From IMG/VR virus record IMGVR_UViG_3300045141_000278, positions 1 to 30,623 of that record: 30,623 bases of DNA; one strand, given 5' to 3'. Made by a program: the position numbers and the translations under genes. The stretch comes from a virus. Positions 20,474 through 26,618 of the stretch are shown piece by piece; position 1 is the stretch's first letter, and each line of letters opens with the position of its first letter. The notes beneath the pieces are model-generated. The model saw only the letters and a program-made list of their open reading frames with translations, was not told the origin of the DNA and made no database searches.

Positions 20474-20763
20474 GGCATGCACCTCGCCGTCAGGAGGTCC
20501 CGCATCTGCTCGGGCGTCGCGGCGTACACGGTCTCCCCGCCGCCGTCGCCGCCTGCCGGGCTGGAGACGGGCGATCCGGCGTACCAGCCGCCCTGGTCGC
20601 CGATCCACACGCGCCACGGCGGGAACGCCTCGGTCAGGCACCGTGCGGCTTTGCCCCAGTCCACGTAGGCGTAGAGGCTGGCGCTGACGATTTCAGCGAA
20701 CCGGCGGAGCCACTCATCCCGGTCGGGGATGGGGTCCGGCGGCGATGCCGGTGTAGCGGTCAT
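20470..20763 (-). CDS. Unknown early-operon protein (97 aa)
   Basis: The ATG at 20763 overlaps the preceding stop (ATGA). The front is proline-rich, then comes an amphipathic helix (D-E-W-L-R-R-F-A-E-I-V), aromatic motifs (Y-A-Y-V-D-W-G, W-R-V-W-I-G-D-Q-G-G-W-Y-A) and a glycine-rich loop before a C-terminal helix (P-E-Q-M-R-D-L-L). It is probably a small soluble protein. No motif identifies a function. Confidence 0.55.
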   Translation of the reverse strand: MTATPASPPDPIPDRDEWLRRFAEIVSASLYAYVDWGKAARCLTEAFPPWRVWIGDQGGWYAGSPVSSPAGGDGGGETVYAATPEQMRDLLTARCMP

Positions 20764-21158
20764 GACGAGACCTCCGCCACCTCGGCGAGCGGGAAGGCGG
20801 CCATCGTCCTGCCGTTGGGGAGGTCGATCGTCCACGGGCCTCTGATCAGCCCGTAGGCGACCCAGTCACAGCCCCGCTCAGCGCGGGAGCGGCCACGATC
20901 GCGGTTGGGGCCACCCCGAAGCGCACCCAGAAGGCGGCCTATGCATTCCTGGCCGAGCAGCTGAGATGCGGTCAGCGGGTCGCCGTCCCGCTTGAGGGGA
21001 TGCGCCTTCAGTGCTTCGCGGAAGTCGGACCCGGAGGCGACATCACCGCAGGATGGGCACTGAAACGCCCAGTTCATCGGGTCAGGCCCGAACCGGTATT
21101 CCGCCTCGGAAAGGAGTTCGGCCTGTGTCAGTGTTCGGGCCGATGGTATGGCGTTCAT
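20760..21158 (-). CDS. Actinophage early protein with zinc motif (132 aa)
   Basis: First gene of the early minus-strand operon. The sequence has W-A-F-Q-C-P-S-C-G-D-V-A-S-G-S-D-F, G-Q-E-C-I-G-R-L-L-G-A-L, then R-G-C-D-W-V-A-Y-G-L-I-R-G-P-W. I recognise this arrangement from actinophage genomes as a conserved hypothetical protein with no assigned role. C-P-S-C plus two later cysteines may bind zinc. The ATG at 21158 is preceded by AGGAG. The upstream gap holds two inverted repeats, so early-operon expression probably begins or is controlled there. Confidence 0.7.
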   Translation of the reverse strand: MNAIPSARTLTQAELLSEAEYRFGPDPMNWAFQCPSCGDVASGSDFREALKAHPLKRDGDPLTASQLLGQECIGRLLGALRGGPNRDRGRSRAERGCDWVAYGLIRGPWTIDLPNGRTMAAFPLAEVAEVSS

Positions 21159-21180
21159 GCGTCGGTGCTCCTATCGTGTT

Positions 21181-21207
21181 CGGGACGGCGCTTGGTGCTC
21201 CGTCCCG
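21181..21207. promoter_or_regulatory. Inverted repeat upstream of the early operon
   Basis: CGGGACGG (21181-21188) is mirrored by CCGTCCCG (21200-21207) around an 11-base centre. It ends 23 bases before the first early gene (start 21158), in the likely promoter/leader zone. It could be a repressor operator or a leader hairpin. It differs from the GCGTTGG-type arms at the divergent switch. Confidence 0.4.
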
Positions 21208-21254
21208 GGCGGTCCGCGGTGCAGGCGGGCCGCCCACTTACATCTGCTGGTGGC

Positions 21255-21295
21255 CCCCCGGCCCGTACCGCACAGGGGACGGCGCGGGCCGGGGG
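21255..21295 (-). terminator. GC-rich terminator hairpin after the secreted-protein gene
   Basis: CCCCCGGCCCG (21255-21265) pairs perfectly with CGGGCCGGGGG (21285-21295) around a 19-base loop. It follows the stop at 21312 on the minus strand. It would separate the lysogeny transcript (repressor plus secreted protein) from the early operon. No U tract is present, which is common in high-GC actinobacteria. Confidence 0.6.
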
Positions 21296-21311
21296 ACGAA
21301 CTGGGGTTGTG

Positions 21312-21809
21312 CTAGGGCGTGACGATCACCAGGTCGGTGCACGCGGCGGTGCTGGCGGCGGGGACCGTGGTAACGGATCCGGTCACCCCGAAGGCGGGGC
21401 CAGCGCACAGGATCCGGCCGGTCGACAGATCCTTGAGCTTGCCGCCGGAGAAGCTCCACAGATCCGGGGCGGAGAAGAACTCAACGCCGCCGCGGAAGTC
21501 GCTCGCGAGGTACTTCGAGTGCACGTCCGGGCGGCCGGTCCACAGGATCGTGTAGACGCCGGGGGTGACCTCGGTGAGCGCGAACGAGGTGCTGCTCTCG
21601 GAGCCGGTCTGCTGCGTGAACTTCGTGAAGTCAGACGAGGCCGGGTGCTCGGCGGGCCTGGGACCGAAGGCCGAGAGGAATGCGTCCCCGGCGACGGTGC
21701 CGAACGTGCCCTCGGGGACGCTGGCCGCGCCCGCGGGCGCAGCGGCGGCGAGGGCCAGGGCCAAGCACGCGAAGCCAGCGGCTCCCAGCGTGGGAATGCG
21801 CTTAAACAT
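21312..21809 (-). CDS. Secreted protein downstream of the repressor (165 aa)
   Basis: A classical signal peptide occupies residues 1-29: basic M-F-K-R, hydrophobic core, A-G-A-A-S cleavage region. The mature part of about 135 residues is rich in Ser/Thr and beta-strand patterns (G-V-Y-T-I-L-W-T-G-R-P, G-G-V-E-F-F-S-A-P-D-L-W-S-F) with two cysteines (I-L-C-A-G, A-A-C-T-D) that may form a disulphide. It starts 53 bases after the repressor stop and ends before a hairpin, so it should be made in the lysogen. This is the typical position of a lysogenic-conversion gene. Its activity is unknown. Confidence 0.7.
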   Translation of the reverse strand: MFKRIPTLGAAGFACLALALAAAAPAGAASVPEGTFGTVAGDAFLSAFGPRPAEHPASSDFTKFTQQTGSESSTSFALTEVTPGVYTILWTGRPDVHSKYLASDFRGGVEFFSAPDLWSFSGGKLKDLSTGRILCAGPAFGVTGSVTTVPAASTAACTDLVIVTP

Positions 21810-21862
21810 GAGTTCCCGCTCTCTGTTGGTTAGTGATTGCTAGGCGGCAGCCGCGCTGCGCT

Positions 21863-22135
21863 CTACGACGCCTCGGCCGTGGCGTCCGATCCGATCAGCC
21901 AGCCGTACGACACCCCGGTCCGCAGAGCCCACAGACGCAGCGTCCGGGTGTCCGGCTCGATGCGCCCGCTGGTCCAGTTGGAGACAGAGGCGCGGCTGAC
22001 GTCGAGGTACTCAGCCATGTCCGCGGAGCCGATCCCCGCGTCCCGCATGGCCTTGCGCATGCGGTCAGCCAGGTCGAACTCGGGCGTGGTGCCGCCCTCG
22101 CCGAAAACCGCCGGGGCGGGAAATTGACTTTCCAT
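21863..22135 (-). CDS. XRE-family repressor, leftward member of a paralogous pair (90 aa)
   Basis: A five-helix XRE DNA-binding domain is visible: D-L-A-D-R-M-R-K-A-M-R-D-A-G, then M-A-E-Y-L-D-V-S-R-A-S-V-S-N-W as the HTH, and the conserved G-R-I-E-P-D-T-R-T-L-R-L-W-A-L. It has no C-terminal LexA-type peptidase, so it is unlikely to respond to DNA damage by self-cleavage. The ATG at 22135 lies 6 bases from a -10-like CACAAT, so the message may be leaderless; an in-frame ATG further upstream would run through the operator. It is followed by the secreted-protein gene. It is the best candidate for the lysogenic repressor, although its divergent paralog could also fill that role. Confidence 0.85.
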   Translation of the reverse strand: MESQFPAPAVFGEGGTTPEFDLADRMRKAMRDAGIGSADMAEYLDVSRASVSNWTSGRIEPDTRTLRLWALRTGVSYGWLIGSDATAEAS

Positions 22136-22141
22136 TCGCAA

Positions 22142-22217
22142 ATTGTGACACGCACGCAAGGGCGTTGGCAAGCCCTGTGGGCCAGGGTCTTGCCAACGCT
22201 TAACCAACGTGTAACAG
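22142..22217. promoter_or_regulatory. Divergent leaderless promoters with a shared inverted-repeat operator
   Basis: GCGTTGGCAAG (22162-22172) and CTTGCCAACGC (22189-22199) form a perfect inverted repeat, extended inward by CCCTG/CAGGG with one bulged base. Each arm contains a -35 box TTGCCA: rightward at 22190-22195 with -10 TAACAG at 22212-22217 (spacer 16), leftward at 22171-22166 with -10-like CACAAT at 22147-22142 (spacer 18). Both -10 boxes end 6-7 bases before an ATG. A further CCAACG half-site lies at 22204-22209. A repressor bound here would block both polymerases. Confidence 0.8.
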
Positions 22218-22224
22218 TTTGCTT

Positions 22225-22545
22225 ATGACAGAGCAGCCAGCCCCCCCGCAGGCGCTCCCCCAGTGGGACGTCGCTGACCGTCTCCGCAAAGCCCTCCGCC
22301 ACGCCGGTGTCGGCCCTACCGAGATGGCCGACTACCTCGGCGTCTCGCGCCAGAGCGTCGGCAACTGGATGACCGGGCGCATCGAGCCATCACTGCAGAC
22401 GCTCCGGCTGTGGGCGCTGCGGTGCGGCGTGAGCTACGAATGGCTCGTGGGTGACCGCGATTTTAGAAGGCGGGGGGCGCCATTCAGAAGAGCACGTTCT
22501 TTGACCTCAAGAATCCGGGCAATTCACCGTACATTGGCCGCATGA
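22225..22545 (+). CDS. XRE-family repressor, rightward member of the paralogous pair (106 aa)
   Basis: The domain D-V-A-D-R-L-R-K-A-L-R-H-A-G ... M-A-D-Y-L-G-V-S-R-Q-S-V-G-N-W ... G-R-I-E-P is about 64% identical by hand alignment over 66 residues to the leftward protein. A basic C-terminal extension (R-D-F-R-R-R-G-A-P-F-R-R-A-R) is unique to this copy. The ATG at 22225 lies 7 bases after TAACAG, indicating a leaderless message; a TTG six bases earlier is less likely. It precedes the integrase on the same strand. The arrangement suggests a Cro-like or integration-linked regulator that competes for the same operator. Confidence 0.85.
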   Translation: MTEQPAPPQALPQWDVADRLRKALRHAGVGPTEMADYLGVSRQSVGNWMTGRIEPSLQTLRLWALRCGVSYEWLVGDRDFRRRGAPFRRARSLTSRIRAIHRTLAA

Positions 22546-22615
22546 GTGACAAGCGCAGACGTTTGCATTACTCTCACTTTGCACCCCGCGCTGCACACAG
22601 GAAACATCAGGGCCG

Positions 22616-23461
22616 ATGCCTACTGAGAAGCACCTGGAATACCTGCGCCTGTCCGGTCACACGGCCACGTCGGTCTACGCGCGAAAACGCGCGCTGGCCC
22701 GCATGGCCGCCGTCCTTGCCGTCCCTCTGCTGTCGGCCACCGCGGCCGACCTTGCCGCCTGGCGCGCGTCGCTGACCACCGGCGACGCGGCCACCGTCGC
22801 CTACGTCAGCCACGCGCGCAGCTTCTACGCCTGGGCGGTTGACCAGGGGCTCATCGAGTCGAACCCGGCCGCGAACCTGCCCGTGCCCCGGCTGGGCCGC
22901 CGCATCCCCCGCCCCATCGCCGAGGACGACCTGATGTACGCCCTCGCCGCCGCGCCCCGCCGTGTCCGCGCCTGGCTGGTGCTGGCCGCCTGGTGCGGTT
23001 TACGGGCACGGGAGATCGCGCTGCTGCGGCGGGAGAACATACTGGAGACCGCCTCGCCGCCTGTCCTGATCGTGGCCGCCGATGCCACTAAGGGCCACAG
23101 TGAGCGGGTTATCCCGCTGTCGGCGTTCGTCCTTTCCGAGCTGGCCGCCGCGCGGCTGCCCACTAGCGGGTACGCGTTCCGGCGGATGGACGGGCGGCCG
23201 GGGCCGAATGAGGCGTGGCTGGTAAGTCACCTGGCCAATAGGCACCTGCACAATTGCGGTATTACGGCCACGCTCCACCAGCTGCGGCACCGTTTCGGGA
23301 CGGCCGCGTATCACGCCAGCCGGGACCTGCGCGCGGTGCAGGAGCTACTCGGGCACCAGAACGTATCCACAACCGCTGGGTACGCGGCGTGGGACCGGGC
23401 CGCGGCGGCCGCGGCGGTGGAGGCGATTCCGGCGCCCGCCCGGCTGAGAGTGGCACAGTAG
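22616..23461 (+). CDS. Tyrosine integrase with core-binding domain (281 aa)
   Basis: This is a complete phage-integrase-family recombinase. The N-terminal SAM-like core-binding domain covers about residues 1-90. The catalytic set is intact: R130 in C-G-L-R-A-R-E, K159 in T-K-G-H, H221-x-x-R224 in L-H-Q-L-R-H-R-F, H247 in L-L-G-H-Q-N, and the nucleophile Y256 in T-A-G-Y-A-A-W. It lacks an arm-type DNA-binding N-terminal domain and is XerC/D-sized, so it may need only a simple attachment core. It likely catalyses integration of the element. It lies downstream of the rightward repressor, about 70 bases away. Confidence 0.9.
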   Translation: MPTEKHLEYLRLSGHTATSVYARKRALARMAAVLAVPLLSATAADLAAWRASLTTGDAATVAYVSHARSFYAWAVDQGLIESNPAANLPVPRLGRRIPRPIAEDDLMYALAAAPRRVRAWLVLAAWCGLRAREIALLRRENILETASPPVLIVAADATKGHSERVIPLSAFVLSELAAARLPTSGYAFRRMDGRPGPNEAWLVSHLANRHLHNCGITATLHQLRHRFGTAAYHASRDLRAVQELLGHQNVSTTAGYAAWDRAAAAAAVEAIPAPARLRVAQ

Positions 23462-23465
23462 GGCT

Positions 23466-23645
23466 ATGAGCGAACGGCGCGACCTGATCAGGGTCATGCA
23501 CCACACGCTGGCAGTGCACGACGGCTACGGCTATTCCAGGTGCGAGCATCCGGGACGGCGGCTCAACGTGACCACGGACCTGGCCAGGGTGACCTGCAAG
23601 AAATGCCTGAAGATCCTCGGCCCCGCAAAGGAGAACGACCGATGA
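23466..23645 (+). CDS. Zinc-ribbon micro-protein after the integrase (59 aa)
   Basis: The ATG is four bases after the integrase stop. The protein has a charged helix (R-R-D-L-I-R-V-M-H-H-T-L-A), then S-R-C-E-H-P-G and V-T-C-K-K-C-L-K-I, four metal ligands (C, H, C, C) spaced like a small zinc ribbon. Its stop overlaps the next start (ATGA), so the three genes form an operon with the integrase. It could be an accessory such as a directionality factor, but that is a guess from position. Confidence 0.65.
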   Translation: MSERRDLIRVMHHTLAVHDGYGYSRCEHPGRRLNVTTDLARVTCKKCLKILGPAKENDR

Positions 23646-23791
23646 GACATCCACAGTTCAGCATCGCGCCAGTGCTTCCCTGCGGCCACCCGAGTGGCCT
23701 GTCCTACGTGGCTGCAGACGGCCTCAGCGCCTGGTGCATGGTCTGTGAGACCGATGTGGAACTGGGCGAACCCGAAACCGCGGTCAGTTAG
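23642..23791 (+). CDS. Second zinc-ribbon micro-protein after the integrase (49 aa)
   Basis: Starts by ATGA overlap with the previous gene. L-P-C-G-H-P-S-G and, about 20 residues later, W-C-M-V-C-E-T-D-V provide a C/H...C/C metal site, the same plan as its upstream neighbour; an acidic tail follows. The two adjacent micro-proteins may be distant paralogs. The gene meets the minus-strand membrane gene tail to tail with a four-base overlap. Confidence 0.65.
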   Translation: MRHPQFSIAPVLPCGHPSGLSYVAADGLSAWCMVCETDVELGEPETAVS

Positions 23792-23976
23792 CCCGCGCCC
23801 CACAGCGCGCGGGCGGCCAGCACCAGCAGCCACGCCCACACGCACAGGGTCGCCATCCACAGCGCCAGCGTCACCCGCACGCACAGCCGCAGCCACCCGG
23901 CGGGCACAACCACCGGGGGCGGCGGCGGGCTGGCGGGGACAGGCGGCAGCCAGTCCGTCACCGGGTCGGGGGGCAT
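23788..23976 (-). CDS. Small proline-rich membrane protein (62 aa)
   Basis: Starting at the ATG at 23976, the product has a proline-rich cytoplasmic segment (P-A-S-P-P-P-P-P-V-V-V-P) and one long transmembrane helix (about residues 32-58, V-T-L-A-L-W-M-A-T-L-C-V-W-A-W-L-L). GATAAT lies exactly 6 bases before the ATG, so this is another likely leaderless gene. It stands alone on the minus strand between two recombinase transcripts. Superinfection or conjugation interference is one conceivable role, but the sequence does not show it. Confidence 0.55.
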   Translation of the reverse strand: MPPDPVTDWLPPVPASPPPPPVVVPAGWLRLCVRVTLALWMATLCVWAWLLVLAARALWGAG

Positions 23977-24001
23977 GGGCCCATTATCGGGCTGAGGACG
24001 C

Positions 24002-24037
24002 GGCCCTGGCGTTCCGGCGAACCGGACCCGCAGGGCC
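24002..24037. promoter_or_regulatory. Interrupted palindrome between the two recombinase genes
   Basis: GGCCCTG and TCCGG on the left (24002-24008, 24013-24017) pair with CCGGA and CAGGGCC on the right (24022-24026, 24031-24037) around a CGAA loop, with a 4+4 internal mismatch. It lies upstream of both the membrane gene and the second recombinase. It could be a hairpin or a recombination/operator site. Confidence 0.4.
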
Positions 24038-24148
24038 CCGCCCCCGAAGGAGTGCCTTTGTACCGCATCTGCGGCGGGGGAGGCCGCGCCCTCAGCACTG
24101 TGCAGCCTACCGTCCAGAGGGTCCCAGATCAGTAGCGGTTCTGGCCGA

Positions 24149-24205
24149 TGAGTATCCTTTTTCACTTCCCATGATCATCTTATGGCTATAGAGTATTGGA
24201 TACCT
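24149..24205. other. A/T-rich island upstream of the second recombinase
   Basis: In DNA that is otherwise strongly GC-rich, this stretch is mostly A and T. It contains GAGTAT twice (24149-24154 and 24191-24196, one of them continuing as GTATCC), GGATAC at 24198-24203 as the inverted partner, and the palindrome ATGATCAT. Such islands occur at attachment cores, replication or transfer origins and strong promoters. None of these can be fixed from sequence alone. Confidence 0.4.
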
Positions 24206-24230
24206 TGAGATCCGCCACGGAAGGGCTCCT

Positions 24231-24842
24231 ATGGCCCGCTTGACGACCAAAGGCGAGACCTTCCCCATCGAGCCGCTGACCAGCGCCGAAGTGGGGCTGC
24301 TGCTGCGCCAGTGCTCGACCACCGCACCCACCGGGATACGGAACCGGGCATTGATTACCGTCATGTACCGGGCGGGCCTGCGGGTAGACGAGGCGATCAA
24401 GATCCGGGCGCCGGACATCAACCCCGAGCGGGGCACCGTCCGGGTGCTGCACGGCAAGGGGAACAGGGCCCGGACGATCAGCATCGACGACGGGGCGGTA
24501 GCCCTGATCCAGCGGTGGATGGACCGCCGCGCCCAGCTCGGCCACCGGCAGGGCCCGCTGTTCTGCACCCTGGCAGGCACGCCGCTGTCCGCGGTGTACA
24601 TCCGGAACATGCTGCACCGCATCGGCGCCAAGGCGGGCATCGAGAAGCGCGTTCACCCGCACGGACTGCGCCATACCTACGCGATGGACCTGGCGGCCGA
24701 AGGCACGCCGGTCAACGTCATCCAGAAGCTGCTCGGCCACTCGCACCTGTCGACCACCGACGCGTACCTGCGCCATGTGGGTGACCCGGCAGTGCTGGCC
24801 GTTGGCCGTAACCGTCCGCACTGGGACCCGGAGGAGATATGA
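24231..24842 (+). CDS. Minimal tyrosine recombinase lacking a core-binding domain (203 aa)
   Basis: The catalytic domain is complete: R51 in A-G-L-R-V-D-E, K76 in G-K-G-N-R-A-R, H144-x-x-R147 in H-G-L-R-H-T-Y, H170 in L-L-G-H-S-H, and Y179 in T-T-D-A-Y-L. Only about 15 residues precede the domain, so the usual SAM-like N-terminal half is absent. An ATG with GGAAGGG upstream supports the annotated start. It is closer to XerC/D-type sequences than to the neighbouring integrase. It may act on a short site, work with a host partner, or be a derived excisionase-like or resolvase-like enzyme. Confidence 0.85.
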   Translation: MARLTTKGETFPIEPLTSAEVGLLLRQCSTTAPTGIRNRALITVMYRAGLRVDEAIKIRAPDINPERGTVRVLHGKGNRARTISIDDGAVALIQRWMDRRAQLGHRQGPLFCTLAGTPLSAVYIRNMLHRIGAKAGIEKRVHPHGLRHTYAMDLAAEGTPVNVIQKLLGHSHLSTTDAYLRHVGDPAVLAVGRNRPHWDPEEI

Positions 24843-25030
24843 AGATCCAGGTAATGCGTGGCAACCGTGCTTTCACCTACTCGATCGACGCGGAGGTGAA
24901 GGTCGGCGATGAGGTGATGGTGCCGCCGCCGTTCTGGGACCCGTCCGGTGCGCCGCACAAGGTGGCCGTCATTGAGATCGGCTCGGACTACGACGGGCCG
25001 CTCACGCGAGCCTGGCTGCCACCAAGGTGA
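24839..25030 (+). CDS. Small beta-rich protein (63 aa)
   Basis: Coupled to the recombinase by ATGA. The sequence M-K-I-Q-V-M-R-G-N-R-A-F-T-Y-S-I-D, V-K-V-G-D-E-V-M-V-P-P-P-F-W and V-A-V-I-E-I-G-S-D-Y-D-G-P suggests a small beta barrel like those in KOW/SH3-type domains. I have seen similar short proteins in actinobacterial mobile elements, where they carry no assigned function. The stop overlaps the next GTG. Confidence 0.6.
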   Translation: MKIQVMRGNRAFTYSIDAEVKVGDEVMVPPPFWDPSGAPHKVAVIEIGSDYDGPLTRAWLPPR

Positions 25031-25185
25031 TGATGGGCTTCGTGACCTTCCTGTTCGCCGGGTGCACCGCGTTCTCCGCCTGGGCGATGACGGCTGGCAA
25101 CCCGACCGCGATCAACGGCGTGATCGGTGCGGGCATCTGCACGGTGGTCTCGGCGGCGTGCTGGTGGCTGGATCACGGCATGTGA
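25027..25185 (+). CDS. Two-helix membrane micro-protein (52 aa)
   Basis: The GTG at 25027 overlaps the stop of the preceding gene (GTGA); ATG codons at 25030 and 25033 are alternatives. Two hydrophobic segments are seen (V-T-F-L-F-A-G-C-T-A-F-S-A-W-A-M and I-G-A-G-I-C-T-V-V-S-A-A-C-W-W) with a short polar loop, and it ends W-L-D-H-G-M. Coupling to the upstream pair supports expression. Function unknown. Confidence 0.55.
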   Translation: MMMGFVTFLFAGCTAFSAWAMTAGNPTAINGVIGAGICTVVSAACWWLDHGM

Positions 25186-25207
25186 GCGCCCCCGCTACGC
25201 TTTCCCC

Positions 25208-25375
25208 ATGATCCTCTGGGCTCTCGTCGCCGCCGGGGCCGCGCAGGACGGCGCCGAAGGTGACCTGCGCCGTCACCTGGCCGACGTGCTCGCTGACCCC
25301 CGCTACGGCACGGGCCTGCACCTGCTGTCGGCGGGCGCTGCCGGGCCGGTGCCAGTCCTGGCCGAGACGGGCTAG
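25208..25375 (+). CDS. Small protein with leaderless start (55 aa)
   Basis: TACGCT at 25196-25201 lies exactly 6 bases before the ATG, matching the leaderless pattern of other isolated genes here. The product begins M-I-L-W-A-L-V-A-A-G-A and continues with a charged helix (E-G-D-L-R-R-H-L-A-D-V-L-A-D). It is the last plus-strand gene before the large terminator. Unknown function. Confidence 0.5.
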   Translation: MILWALVAAGAAQDGAEGDLRRHLADVLADPRYGTGLHLLSAGAAGPVPVLAETG

Positions 25376-25403
25376 GCTGGGCTGGCCTGTCTCAAGGGGC
25401 ACG

Positions 25404-25446
25404 GAAGGGCCCCGGCCGCGGGGGGTATCCCGCGCCGGGGCCCTTC
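25404..25446. terminator. Strong bidirectional terminator between convergent genes
   Basis: GAAGGGCCCCGG (25404-25415) pairs perfectly with CCGGGGCCCTTC (25435-25446), and CGCGGG/CCCGCG (25417-25422, 25429-25434) extends the stem inward. It separates the plus-strand genes ending at 25375 from the minus-strand gene ending at 25459. It marks a natural border between the integration region and the transfer region. Confidence 0.85.
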
Positions 25447-25458
25447 TGCTGTCACCAG

Positions 25459-25827
25459 TCAGGCGGAGTCGCGTTCGGCGACAATCTGGGCGATCAGCGT
25501 CCGGGCCTCGTCCTCCACGATCCCCAGGCGCAGTACGTCGTCGTAGCTGGCGAAGGTGCTGGTGGCCGAGTCGCACTGGCAGCCGTGGCCGGTGTAGTCC
25601 TCGCTGTCCGCCAGCAGCCCGTACCGCCCGTCGCTCAGCCTGACCACGGTGTACGCCTGGCTTTCGGTGGCCTGCTTCTCGCCGCGCTGCCAGCCGCCGC
25701 TCTCGTCGCCTTCCCAGACCACGGCCAGGACTTCGGCCACGTCGTCAGGTGACCATTGCGGATCATGCAGGCAGCATTCAGTGAGCGACGCAAAGGTGCT
25801 GCGCAGCTCATCCACGGTGATGGTCAT
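25459..25827 (-). CDS. Unknown soluble protein of the KorA-like operon (122 aa)
   Basis: From the ATG at 25827 (after a GGAGGAGG run) the protein reads V-D-E-L-R-S-T-F-A-S-L, V-A-E-V-L-A-V-V-W-E-G-D, then T-V-V-R-L-S-D-G-R-Y-G-L-L-A-D-S-E-D-Y-T-G-H-G-C-Q-C. The pattern helix, strand-turn-strand, C-x-C and a C-terminal helix suggests a small alpha/beta protein. I recall similar hypothetical proteins in actinobacteria. It is the last gene of the GntR-led operon and ends at the bidirectional terminator. Confidence 0.65.
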   Translation of the reverse strand: MTITVDELRSTFASLTECCLHDPQWSPDDVAEVLAVVWEGDESGGWQRGEKQATESQAYTVVRLSDGRYGLLADSEDYTGHGCQCDSATSTFASYDDVLRLGIVEDEARTLIAQIVAERDSA

Positions 25828-26119
25828 TTGCTCCTCCTCCTCCTTGACGCAGCCCAGCGCCGAACCGCATCGCCTCGTCAGCGGTGATCAGCTCGGCCAT
25901 CAGCCGGTCCGCCCGCGCCGCCGGTTCGATCGGCTCCGGGTCCGGGCCGGTGTCCCGCGGGTCCATCGCCGCCACCATCACCGAGTCGTCGTCCTTCATC
26001 CGCCACACGGTCGCCAGCACGCCGGACCAGACGGGGTGATCGCAGGAGAGCAGCAGCACCCCCCGGCGACCGCCGATGGTCACCAGGTCGCCGGGCAGCA
26101 GGTCCTTTACCGTGGTCAC
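25808..26119 (-). CDS. Small beta-barrel-like protein (103 aa)
   Basis: A GTG start overlaps the preceding stop (GTGA). The first 60 residues (V-K-D-L-L-P-G-D-L-V-T-I-G-G-R-R-G-V-L-L-L-S, V-L-A-T-V-W-R-M-K-D-D-D-S-V-M-V-A-A) look like an SH3-type or Hint-like barrel. A linker and one helix (A-D-R-L-M-A-E-L-I-T) follow, then a glycine-rich end. Unknown function within the regulator operon. Confidence 0.6.
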   Translation of the reverse strand: MTTVKDLLPGDLVTIGGRRGVLLLSCDHPVWSGVLATVWRMKDDDSVMVAAMDPRDTGPDPEPIEPAARADRLMAELITADEAMRFGAGLRQGGGGANDHHRG

Positions 26120-26322
26120 GTCTCAGCCTTTTCGCGCCCGGCTTCTATCTCATCCAGGGCCCGGAGCATAACCAGGCAGTCATCCCTGGTGACGTTTGAC
26201 CCGGTGGCGACCATCCGCCAGTACAGGAAGATCGCCTGCGTCTCCAAGGGCAAGCCACGGACTAGATGCCGGACGGCAGCCAGGGCACGCTCCCGCTCCT
26301 GCTCGGTCATGCGCTCAGCCAT
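26116..26322 (-). CDS. Helical protein coupled to the GntR regulator (68 aa)
   Basis: Three amphipathic helices are predicted (E-R-E-R-A-L-A-A-V-R-H-L-V, T-Q-A-I-F-L-Y-W-R-M-V, C-L-V-M-L-R-A-L-D-E-I-E-A). It overlaps the end of the regulator gene by eight bases. It may be a partner or small co-regulator of the GntR-type protein. No family recognised. Confidence 0.6.
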   Translation of the reverse strand: MAERMTEQERERALAAVRHLVRGLPLETQAIFLYWRMVATGSNVTRDDCLVMLRALDEIEAGREKAET

Positions 26323-26548
26323 TGCCTTTCCCCTTCACGAACGTTCCGCGGCCCGGGACGGTGAACACCACCCCCTCGTCCCGCAGGATGTCCAGGGCCC
26401 GCTGCACCGTCCTCGGCGCCACGCCCAGCTGCTCGGCCAGGTCCACGTGCGAGGGCAGCTTTGGCCCCAGCTCCCCGGCTGCGATCTGCCCGCGGATGCG
26501 GGCGGCCACCTGCACGCGCGGCCAGTCCGGCGACTGCGGGTCGATCAT
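26315..26548 (-). CDS. GntR-family winged-helix regulator, KorA-like (77 aa)
   Basis: The whole protein is a GntR-type DNA-binding domain: R-V-Q-V-A-A-R-I-R-G-Q-I-A-A-G-E-L, the HTH D-L-A-E-Q-L-G-V-A-P-R-T-V-Q-R-A-L-D-I-L, and the wing G-V-V-F-T-V-P-G-R-G-T-F-V. There is no effector domain. GntR/KorA-type proteins repress tra genes in Streptomyces conjugative plasmids and AICEs because unregulated transfer is harmful. It diverges from the DUF2637/TraB operon, the usual site of such control. TACGGT lies exactly 6 bases before its ATG, so its message is probably leaderless. Confidence 0.87.
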   Translation of the reverse strand: MIDPQSPDWPRVQVAARIRGQIAAGELGPKLPSHVDLAEQLGVAPRTVQRALDILRDEGVVFTVPGRGTFVKGKGNG

Positions 26549-26554
26549 GCGCCA

Positions 26555-26612
26555 ACCGTAACCACCTAACCTACGTTCCGGCTAGGCAACGCACTGCACA
26601 GCAACGTACAGT
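26555..26612. promoter_or_regulatory. Divergent leaderless promoters of the transfer region
   Basis: The leftward -10 is TACGGT (26560-26555), 6 bases before the GntR start. The rightward -10 is TACAGT (26607-26612), 6 bases before the DUF2637 start at 26619. The space between holds repeated TAACC/TACG motifs that could be the regulator's binding sites. No clear -35 boxes are seen. Confidence 0.65.
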
Positions 26613-26618
26613 CAGAAC

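Noticed and set aside
22542-22775. Plus-strand frame starting with an ATGA overlap at the end of the rightward repressor
   Set aside because: It overlaps the well-supported integrase start by about 160 bases in another frame, and its product is Pro/Arg-rich. The overlap looks accidental.
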